DNA of 20,167 bases, from contig HF996801.1 in the NCBI GenBank assembly GCA_000432575.1, positions 1 to 20,167 of the forward strand, written 5' to 3'. Both the position numbers and the translations under genes were made by a program. Positions 13,969-20,167 of the stretch are shown here, piece after piece. This stretch comes from Clostridium sp. CAG:762. GTDB taxonomy: Bacteria; Bacillota_I; Bacilli_A; RF39; UBA660. Position 1 is the first letter of the stretch. Each line of letters begins with the position of its first letter. A model generated the notes under the pieces. That model was not told the origin of the DNA. It ran no database searches and worked only from the letters and a program-made list of their open reading frames with translations.

Positions 13969-14904
13969 ATGGAAAACCTAAGTAAAGTAATTAGCAAGTT
14001 TGACAAAAACGTCGACCTCAAATTAGAAAGATATTTCAATGAATCCATGGAAGATGCCAATTTCAAAAAACTTGTTACCAGACTAAATATGCCCAATAAA
14101 GAATTGATGAAATATACATCAAAATTACAAAAAACAGCAAATGAACTAAGCCATTGCCAAAACTGCAAAAATGTGTTAGAATGTAATCATGAGGTAGAGG
14201 GATATATCTATTATCCAACTGCAAATAGTAACAACCTAATATTTGACTACATCCCTTGCAAATATCAAAAAAAATTAGAAAAAGAAAATAAATTCAAAGA
14301 AAATATTAGTTTATTTGAAATGCCTACCGAAATTAAAAATGCCAAAATGAAAGATATCTATACCGATGATAAAAATCGCTTAGAAACCATAAAATGGATG
14401 AAGCATTTCCTTGACAACTATGAAAAAGACAAAAAAATTAAAGGAATCTACCTAACAGGTAACTTTGGAAGTGGTAAAACATATCTATTAAGTGCCATGC
14501 TAAATGAACTAGCTAAAAGTGGACACAAAGTAGCCATCATCTTCTTTCCAGACTTTCTAAGAACATTAAAGTCAAACTTTGGAGATGAAGACTATAATAG
14601 ACAGTTTGAATACATTAGAAACGTTGAACTATTATTAATTGATGATATTGGTGCCGAAACCACAACAGCATGGAGTAGAGACGAAGTTCTAGGAACAATA
14701 CTTCAATATCGAATGGAAGAAAACTTAAAAACATTCTTCACCTCAAACCTAACCATTGAAGAACTAGAAGAAAACCTAAGCGTAGTCGGTAACCGAGTAG
14801 ACAAAGTAAAATCAAGAAGAATAATTGAAAGAATTAAGTTTATGACTGATCAAATCCATTTGATTAGTGCTAATAAAAGAAAGGATGGAAACAAAAATGA
14901 ATGA
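13969..14904 (+). CDS. dnaI: primosomal protein DnaI (helicase loader)
   Basis: AAA+ ATPase that loads the replicative helicase onto single-stranded DNA. The 311 residues show an N-terminal helicase-binding domain with a zinc site (Cys63, Cys66, Cys72, His74, Cys97 as candidate ligands) and a C-terminal AAA+ domain with Walker A GNFGSGKT (164-171), Walker B LLLIDDIG (221-228) and sensor-1 region FFTSN (256-260). The start follows the dnaB stop by one base, with AAGGAG upstream in dnaB, indicating translational coupling. Its TGA stop overlaps the next gene by 8 nt. Confidence 0.93.
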   Translation: MENLSKVISKFDKNVDLKLERYFNESMEDANFKKLVTRLNMPNKELMKYTSKLQKTANELSHCQNCKNVLECNHEVEGYIYYPTANSNNLIFDYIPCKYQKKLEKENKFKENISLFEMPTEIKNAKMKDIYTDDKNRLETIKWMKHFLDNYEKDKKIKGIYLTGNFGSGKTYLLSAMLNELAKSGHKVAIIFFPDFLRTLKSNFGDEDYNRQFEYIRNVELLLIDDIGAETTTAWSRDEVLGTILQYRMEENLKTFFTSNLTIEELEENLSVVGNRVDKVKSRRIIERIKFMTDQIHLISANKRKDGNKNE

Positions 14905-15190
14905 GAATAAAGAAATTGTAAAAGAAGAACAAGTGAGCAAAAGACAAATCGATGAAAATACTGACATTGAAATTATCAAAACCAATAACAACTATGATCC
15001 AAGCAGTTTTAACCAAGGCAACAACTTAAAGATGATGAAACCATATACCAGAGTAAGAAGACCATTTAATAAATATGGATCTTTCAGTCAAATCAATAGT
15101 ACTCGTGCAGGATTTACAAGAATGGCAGGACTTGGAGCATTAATTGCCGTAGGAATGTTCCTTGTATTATACTTAATTTTAAGAAAATAA
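14897..15190 (+). CDS. small tail-anchored protein of unknown function (97 aa)
   Basis: Not recognised. The 97-residue protein has a charged, Asn- and Glu-rich N-terminal half, a basic stretch (MKPYTRVRRPFNKYG, about 47-61) and one C-terminal membrane helix (about 78-95) ending in LYLILRK, so the bulk should face the cytoplasm. The frame is open ten codons further upstream, but this ATG is chosen because AAAGGA (about 14879-14884) stands at a normal distance, while the ATG at 14885 is too close to it. It overlaps the dnaI stop by 8 nt (ATGAATGA) and is followed after 11 nt by a second tail-anchored gene. Translational coupling to dnaI suggests, but does not prove, a replication-related or membrane-tethering role. 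Confidence 0.75.
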   Translation: MNENKEIVKEEQVSKRQIDENTDIEIIKTNNNYDPSSFNQGNNLKMMKPYTRVRRPFNKYGSFSQINSTRAGFTRMAGLGALIAVGMFLVLYLILRK

Positions 15191-15201
15191 GGTGAATATT
15201 A

Positions 15202-15696
15202 ATGCAAAATTTTATTGTTGATTATGTTAATGAAAATGAATTTCGTAAAAAAGAAAAATCAGTAAAAAAATATAATATGTTGGCATACAAAAAATTGATG
15301 TTTGAATATTACCCTGCACTAAAAGAAGGTAATTTTATGGGAGTAATAACATCAACAAATAAAGCCGAAGGCATTACCAAATATGATTTAAAATTACCGA
15401 CAGATAGAACATTTTCAAAAGTATATGGAGACATTGTCCTACATTATACTGTTTATGAAAATCAAAAAATAATCATGCTAAATACAATTTCTCCTGAAGA
15501 CATACTAGAAGAAGGACATCAAAGCGAATTAAAAACATATAAAGGTGTCTTAATATCAAAAACTCATGCTGACAAAGACATCTTTAAAATAAACTTACTA
15601 GATTCCTTGAGAAAACAAGGTTATGTTAAATTAACAGGAATTTTATTTCTAACTCTAGCAAGTTTAGCATTAATTTTGTACTTAGTATTAAAATAG
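15202..15696 (+). CDS. tail-anchored protein of unknown function (164 aa)
   Basis: Not recognised. The 164 residues comprise a soluble N-terminal domain of about 140 residues with mixed alpha/beta character and one C-terminal membrane helix (about 143-163) ending in LILYLVLK. The C-terminal tail resembles that of the preceding gene (LYLILRK), although the soluble parts look unrelated. No signal peptide, so the domain should be cytoplasmic. GGTGAA at 15191-15196 is the ribosome binding site. It is the last gene of the dnaB-dnaI unit and its stop codon touches the terminator at 15696-15725. In B. subtilis the genes after dnaI are ytxC and thrS, so this pair is a lineage-specific arrangement as far as I can judge. 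Confidence 0.78.
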   Translation: MQNFIVDYVNENEFRKKEKSVKKYNMLAYKKLMFEYYPALKEGNFMGVITSTNKAEGITKYDLKLPTDRTFSKVYGDIVLHYTVYENQKIIMLNTISPEDILEEGHQSELKTYKGVLISKTHADKDIFKINLLDSLRKQGYVKLTGILFLTLASLALILYLVLK

Positions 15697-15725
15697 GAAA
15701 AGTAGAAAGTACTTTTTCTTTTTAT
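15696..15725 (+). terminator. terminator of the dnaB-dnaI operon
   Basis: Arms GGAAAAGTA (15696-15704) and TACTTTTTC (15710-15718), nine pairs with one G-U and a 5-nt loop, followed by TTTTTAT. It starts on the last base of the preceding stop codon. Confidence 0.75.
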
Positions 15726-15728
15726 ACA

Positions 15729-15742
15729 TTTGCTACGCTGTT
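15729..15742 (-). repeat. intergenic motif AACAGCRTAGYAAA, copy 3
   Basis: The minus strand reads AACAGCGTAGCAAA. On the plus strand it lies a few bases past the T-tract of the operon terminator, the same order (hairpin, T-tract, TTTRCTAYGCTGTT) as copies 1 and 2. Confidence 0.6.
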
Positions 15743-15790
15743 GTAGTGCACATCTCCCACCAAATACTCAAACAAACGTATGAACAAATA

Positions 15791-15819
15791 TTGACATAAT
15801 TGCTTTAATATATTATAAT
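15791..15819 (+). promoter_or_regulatory. consensus SigmaA promoter of polA
   Basis: TTGACA (15791-15796), exactly 17 bp, TATAAT (15814-15819): a full-consensus housekeeping promoter, the best in the window. Predicted start near 15826 leaves a leader of about 84 nt before the polA ATG. I see no riboswitch-like fold and only a trivial 4-codon frame in the leader; GTGAGG at 15897-15902 is the ribosome binding site. Confidence 0.85.
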
Positions 15820-15909
15820 AAATATACACATAACAAATAATAAAGTATGATTTTTAAATAAAAAACGTAACAATTTTGTGATAAATCAATATAAAAGTGA
15901 GGTAATTAT

Positions 15910-18477
15910 ATGAAAAAAGTAATATTAGTAGATGGCAACAATTTATTATTTAGGAGTTACTATGCCACGGCATATTCAGGAAGCAATATGAGAAATTCTA
16001 AAGGTTTTCCAACAAATGGACTTTTTGGATTTATCAATATGATGAATAAAATTATCAGCGAAGAAAAACCAGAATACATTATGGTAGCTTTCGACAAAGG
16101 CAAAACATTTAGACACGAAAGATATGCTGATTATAAAGGTGGTCGTGCTGAAACACCTGATGAATTAAAAATGCAGTTTCCCGTTGCCAAAAAAATACTT
16201 GATGCCATGGGAGTAAAACATTATGAAATAGACAATTACGAAGCCGATGACATCATAGGATCATTTGCCAAAATGATAGATAATAATCCTTATTACATTG
16301 GCACCATTGTCAGCAGTGATAAAGATTTACTTCAACTAATTACTGACAAAGTTGACGTAAAATTATTAAAAAGCAAAGATTATATTCGTATGAATCGTGA
16401 TGTTTTTTATGAGAACTATGGCATTGAACCAATTAGGATGATTGATTTAAAAGGCTTAGAAGGTGATGCCAGTGATAATATCAAAGGTGTTAAAGGCATT
16501 GGTGAAAAAACAGCATTAAAATTACTAAAAGAATATGATACAATAGAAAACCTATATGCCAACATTGACAAAATAAAAGGAAGCATTCATGAAAAATTAG
16601 TGGCAGATAAAGAAAATGCTTTTGCCAGCAAAGAATTAGCCACGATTTATAAAGATGTTCCGCTTGGTCTAACACTAGAAGATATAGTAATACAAAAAGA
16701 AAACACTGATGAATTAATAACCATATATAATGATTTAGAATTTTATTCTTTCTTAAAAAAACAACAAAACAAAGTAGAAACAAAAAAGCCAGAAAACAAT
16801 GTTAAAATAGTAAAAGACATTAAAGAAATTAATATTACTAGTCCATGTGCTTTTTACATAGAACTAGATAACAGTAACTATCACCTAGCCAACATTATCG
16901 GAGCTTCCGTTTATAACGAAGAAAATAGTTTATTTATCCCATATGATGTCCTAAAAAACAATCCAACCTTTCTACTAAGCGCAGAAAAGTACACCTATGA
17001 TTATAAAAAAGTATATGCAAGCCTAACCAAACACGAAATATCATTTTCTAACTTTACATTTGATATTATGCTTTCAGCCTATTTATTAAACTATAATGTT
17101 AAAGAAGATATCACATATCTAGCCAATAGCCTTGGCAGTGAAATTCCACTTAATAATAATTATACCAATATTTCCACATTAGCAACCAATAGTATAGAGA
17201 AAGCCAGATTTATTTATGAAAACAAGGATTCCTTCGTAAATAAAATGAAAACAGAAAACATAACCAACTTATATGAAGATATTGAATTCCCACTAAGCAA
17301 AGTTTTAGCCAAAATGGAATTAGAAGGAGTAAGAATAGATAGAAACGTCCTACTTGAAATGAAAGAAGATATCAAAATAAAACTTGAATTAATAAGCCAA
17401 GACATATATAACAATGCTGGTTGTGAATTCAATATTTCCTCTTCTAAACAACTTGGAACTATCCTCTTCGAAAAATTAGGGTTACCATTTGCAAAAAAAA
17501 ATAAAATAGGTTATGTAACCGATTCTACTGTCTTAAATAAACTGGTAGGAAAACATCCAATCATTGATAAAATACTAGAATATCGTACCCTAAGCAAACT
17601 ATATTATACTTATGTAGAATCATTACTATCAATTATCTCTAACGATGACAAAATACATACCATTTATACACAAACCCAAACAAGAACAGGCAGACTATCT
17701 TCAATCGAACCTAACCTTCAAAACATTCCAGTAAGAAATGAAATAGGAAAACAAATAAGAAAAGCCTTTATACCAGAAAATAATTCCGTTATGATGTCTT
17801 CGGATTATTCTCAAATTGAACTTCGTGTCTTTGCTCATATGTCAAACGTCAGCGAATTAATTGATGCCTTCAAAAAAGGATATGACATTCATACTAAAAC
17901 CGCAGCCGATGTAAATCATGTTCCTATTGAACTTGTAACAAAAGAAATGCGAAGAAAAGCCAAAGCCGTTAACTTTGGAATTATCTATGGTATCAGTAGT
18001 TTTGGTCTATCTGAGGATTTAAGAATATCGCCAACTGAAGCTAAAATGTTTATAGAAGATTATTTTAACACATATCCAGGAGTTAAAAATTATATGAATA
18101 AAGTCATTGCTGAGGCTCACGAAAAAGGATATGTTAAAACAATTACCAACCGTAAACGAATAATAGAAGAACTAAACAACAAAAACTATATGATAAGAAG
18201 TATGGGTGAAAGAATGGCATTAAATACACCAATTCAAGGCACCGCAGCTGACATCCTAAAAATAGCCATGATAAAAATAGATAAAGAAATAGAAACAAGA
18301 AAACTAAAAAGCAAAATGTTATTACAAGTACACGATGAATTAATCTTCAATATACCAAAAGAAGAAAAAGAAATAATGGAAAAACTAGTAACTGATATTA
18401 TGGATAGTGCATATAAATTAAATGTACCTCTTGTTGTAGATGTTTCATTTGGGAACAATTGGTACGAAGCAAAGTGA
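15910..18477 (+). CDS. polA: DNA polymerase I
   Basis: Fills gaps and removes RNA primers in replication and repair. The 855 residues have an N-terminal 5'-nuclease domain (Asp8 in LVDGNN, YEADDIIG, SSDKDLL, then the GVKGIGEKTA helix-hairpin-helix) and a C-terminal polymerase domain. Motif A DYSQIELR starts at Asp632; motif B has Arg681, Lys685, Phe689 and Tyr693; motif C has His808-Asp809-Glu810. Phe689 is the position that favours deoxy- over dideoxynucleotides. In the central 3'-5' exonuclease-like domain, the FDTET block of the E. coli enzyme reads FYIEL (Tyr316, Glu318), so a catalytic aspartate is missing and proofreading is probably absent, as in B. subtilis-type and Taq enzymes. The CDF gene follows immediately. 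Confidence 0.97.
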   Translation: MKKVILVDGNNLLFRSYYATAYSGSNMRNSKGFPTNGLFGFINMMNKIISEEKPEYIMVAFDKGKTFRHERYADYKGGRAETPDELKMQFPVAKKILDAMGVKHYEIDNYEADDIIGSFAKMIDNNPYYIGTIVSSDKDLLQLITDKVDVKLLKSKDYIRMNRDVFYENYGIEPIRMIDLKGLEGDASDNIKGVKGIGEKTALKLLKEYDTIENLYANIDKIKGSIHEKLVADKENAFASKELATIYKDVPLGLTLEDIVIQKENTDELITIYNDLEFYSFLKKQQNKVETKKPENNVKIVKDIKEINITSPCAFYIELDNSNYHLANIIGASVYNEENSLFIPYDVLKNNPTFLLSAEKYTYDYKKVYASLTKHEISFSNFTFDIMLSAYLLNYNVKEDITYLANSLGSEIPLNNNYTNISTLATNSIEKARFIYENKDSFVNKMKTENITNLYEDIEFPLSKVLAKMELEGVRIDRNVLLEMKEDIKIKLELISQDIYNNAGCEFNISSSKQLGTILFEKLGLPFAKKNKIGYVTDSTVLNKLVGKHPIIDKILEYRTLSKLYYTYVESLLSIISNDDKIHTIYTQTQTRTGRLSSIEPNLQNIPVRNEIGKQIRKAFIPENNSVMMSSDYSQIELRVFAHMSNVSELIDAFKKGYDIHTKTAADVNHVPIELVTKEMRRKAKAVNFGIIYGISSFGLSEDLRISPTEAKMFIEDYFNTYPGVKNYMNKVIAEAHEKGYVKTITNRKRIIEELNNKNYMIRSMGERMALNTPIQGTAADILKIAMIKIDKEIETRKLKSKMLLQVHDELIFNIPKEEKEIMEKLVTDIMDSAYKLNVPLVVDVSFGNNWYEAK

Positions 18478-18483
18478 GTGAAT

Positions 18484-19359
18484 ATGAATAAAACAAATAA
18501 AGTGTTACTAAAAAGCCTTATTACAAATACTTTTCTAGTCGCATCCAAGATAACATTTGGTTTTCTAGGCAACTTCAAATCCTTAATAGCCGACGGCATA
18601 CATTCATTAAGTGATTTAATGACTGATATTATCGCAATTTTTGGTAATCACATGGCTCTAAAACCGGCAGACAGTAAACATCCCTTTGGCCATGGCAAAA
18701 TAGAATATTTAACTAGCATTATCATTGGACTTGTCATAAGTGCCTTATCATTGATACTAATTACCAGTGCATTTATAAATAACAGCACTAAACCATCCAA
18801 TATAGTTATCTATGTCTCCTTCATCACGGTAATTCTAAAATACATCCTAGCATCTTACATCTTAAAAAAAGGCTATCAATATAAAAACAATATTCTAATT
18901 GCATCAGGAAAAGAAAGCAAAACCGACGTCCTATCAACATTTGTAGTAATCATCGCCTTCTTTCTAACAAAACTAACCAAATATAACCATCTATTCAATT
19001 ATGCAGATCCCTTAGCAACGATCATTGTCGCCCTTTTTATCCTCTATACTGGTATTAGTATTCTCAAAGAAAATATCATTAGTATTATAGGAGAAAAAGA
19101 AACAAATCAAGAATACATAAATCTAATTAAAGAAATAATTCTAAGTGATGAACGCATAAAAAAAATAGACGAATTAGAAATAATGAAATATGGCTCTTAT
19201 TACCAAGTTAATATTGACATATCAATCAAAGATAACCTAACAATTAAAGAAGGAAATAACATTACCAACAATTTAAAACAACGATTAATAAGTAGCAATA
19301 CCAAAATATCTTATGTAAAAATAAGTGTAAATCCTTATGGAGGTGAAGAAAATGCCTGA
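18484..19359 (+). CDS. cation diffusion facilitator (CDF) family transporter
   Basis: Six-helix proton-coupled divalent metal exporter with a C-terminal cytoplasmic metal-sensing domain (about 205-291). TM2 carries ADGIHSLSD (Asp37, His40, Asp44), and the following loop has the family block HPFGHGKIEY. At the matching TM5 site the usual H/D-xxx-D reads E-xxx-D (Glu144, Asp148, in GKESKTDVLST), so metal preference (Zn, Mn, Fe, Co) cannot be read off. The ATG at 18484 is chosen over the GTG at 18478, which directly abuts the polA stop; the GTGAGTG segment supplies a weak ribosome binding site. The gene overlaps mutM by 8 nt (ATGCCTGA), so polA, this gene and mutM look like one operon. Confidence 0.88.
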   Translation: MNKTNKVLLKSLITNTFLVASKITFGFLGNFKSLIADGIHSLSDLMTDIIAIFGNHMALKPADSKHPFGHGKIEYLTSIIIGLVISALSLILITSAFINNSTKPSNIVIYVSFITVILKYILASYILKKGYQYKNNILIASGKESKTDVLSTFVVIIAFFLTKLTKYNHLFNYADPLATIIVALFILYTGISILKENIISIIGEKETNQEYINLIKEIILSDERIKKIDELEIMKYGSYYQVNIDISIKDNLTIKEGNNITNNLKQRLISSNTKISYVKISVNPYGGEENA

Positions 19360-20167
19360 GTTACCAGAAGTAGAAACTGTTAAAGAAAATTTAAAAAAAA
19401 GATTAATAAACACAAAAATTAATGATGTAAAAGTTTTATATAATAATATCATTGCCTATCCAGATACTAACACATTTGAAAAAACATTAAAAAACAAAAA
19501 AGTAAAAGATATCACTAGAAGAGGCAAATTTATAATTTTTGACTTAGAAGATTATTATTTATTATCACACCTAAGAATGGAAGGAAAATACTTCTTTAAA
19601 AATAAAAATGACCAAATTAATAAACATGAACATGTTATATTTAACCTAGATAACAATCAAGAATTAAGATACATGGATACAAGGAAGTTTGGTAAAATGT
19701 TTCTTATACAAAAAGAAAACATTGATACTATAGGACCATTAAAAGAATTAGGACTAGAACCATTTGATAAAAAACTGACACCTAATTATTTAAAAGAAAA
19801 AATAAAGAATAAAATAATACCTATAAAAACAGCATTACTAGATCAAAGCATTATCGCTGGAATAGGCAATATTTATGCTGATGAAATACTTTTTCTAGCA
19901 CACGTGAACCCATTAAAAAAGTCAAATAAATTAAAAGAAAAAGAATTAAATAACATTATTAAATCCACAAAAGAAGTATTAAATAAAGCTATTGCCAAAG
20001 GCGGTACCACAATACATACATACGCCTCAGTAGATGGTATAAAAGGCACATATCAAGATTCATTATTCGTGCACAATAAAGAAAAAGAACTTTGTAAAGT
20101 ATGCCAAACTCAAATAAAAAAAATTAAAGTAGGAGGCCGTGGTACTTACTACTGTCCACATTGCCAA
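19352..20167 (+). CDS. mutM: formamidopyrimidine-DNA glycosylase (Fpg), cut at window end
   Basis: Base-excision repair enzyme that removes 8-oxoguanine and ring-opened purines and nicks the abasic site. The 272 visible residues begin MPELPEVET, with Pro2 as the nucleophile after Met removal and Glu3. A RRGKF block, the helix-two-turn-helix AGIGNIYADE and the GGTTIHTY segment follow. The C-terminal zinc finger has Cys248, Cys251, Cys268 and Cys271. The window ends one codon after the last cysteine with no stop, so only a few residues should be missing. The ATG has GGAGGTGA within the end of the CDF gene. polA-mutM linkage is usual in Bacilli. Confidence 0.95.
   Translation, partial: MPELPEVETVKENLKKRLINTKINDVKVLYNNIIAYPDTNTFEKTLKNKKVKDITRRGKFIIFDLEDYYLLSHLRMEGKYFFKNKNDQINKHEHVIFNLDNNQELRYMDTRKFGKMFLIQKENIDTIGPLKELGLEPFDKKLTPNYLKEKIKNKIIPIKTALLDQSIIAGIGNIYADEILFLAHVNPLKKSNKLKEKELNNIIKSTKEVLNKAIAKGGTTIHTYASVDGIKGTYQDSLFVHNKEKELCKVCQTQIKKIKVGGRGTYYCPHCQ

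Noticed and set aside
15730..15748. Small hairpin GCTAC / GTAGT as part of a terminator or IS end
   Set aside because: Only four Watson-Crick pairs plus wobbles, located after the real terminator; too weak to annotate.
15821..15909. Riboswitch or leader peptide before polA
   Set aside because: No conserved riboswitch core or stable fold is visible, and the only frame after an ATG is four codons long with a poor ribosome binding site.
1..20167. Mollicute genetic code (UGA as Trp)
   Set aside because: Several genes end in TGA directly at the start of the next gene or a terminator, and Trp is encoded by TGG throughout.

Overview
The window is strongly A+T-rich, densely coding DNA from a low-GC Gram-positive bacterium. 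The DnaB/DnaI helicase-loading pair, the topoisomerase IV A subunit, Lon, PolA/MutM and two sporulation-associated proteins (YlbJ and a Cse60-like peptide) point to class Bacilli of the Bacillota. One of the gut-associated, small-genome lineages (RF39/Erysipelotrichales-like) is my guess, not something I can prove. UGA is used as a stop (CPBP protease, ylbJ, dnaI, polA, the CDF gene) and UGG encodes Trp, so this is not a code-4 mollicute.

Layout. 1-149: C-terminal tail of an IS200/IS605-type TnpB, followed by two hairpins that probably belong to its right end and omega-RNA region. 358-3606: parC and a CPBP membrane protease, probably one operon. 3641-5851: a lipoprotein, a 55-residue Cse60-like sporulation peptide and a Wzx/MATE-type flippase. 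5852-8366: lon, preceded by two long palindromes that flank and overlap its promoter. 8444-9160: rluB, ending in a very long terminator hairpin. 9309-9809 (minus): small multidrug-export-family membrane protein, converging on rluB. 9953-10612: rnc, overlapping tail-to-tail with ylbJ (10583-11518, minus). 11584-12567: a YlbL-like PDZ/Lon-type protease, divergent from ylbJ. 12684-15696: dnaB, dnaI and two small proteins that each end in a single C-terminal membrane helix, a clean transcription unit with its own promoter and terminator. 15910-20167: polA behind a fully consensus promoter, then a CDF metal transporter and mutM (cut by the window end).

Most of the window is housekeeping: chromosome decatenation, replication initiation and loading, DNA repair, RNA processing, ribosome modification and protein quality control. 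Several genes share one promoter style: a TATAAT-type -10 (often extended by TGn) only about 15-25 nt before the start codon, giving very short leaders. lon and polA stand out with leaders of about 85-90 nt.

The most interesting non-coding signals are (i) a 14-nt motif, AACAGCRTAGYAAA, found three times, only in intergenic DNA and always beside a terminator-like hairpin, whose first copy shares 15 consecutive bases with the anti-repeat of S. pyogenes tracrRNA as I remember it; (ii) the double palindrome at lon; (iii) the unrecognised tail-anchored protein pair in the dnaB-dnaI operon. I saw no Cas gene, CRISPR array, tRNA, rRNA or convincing riboswitch.
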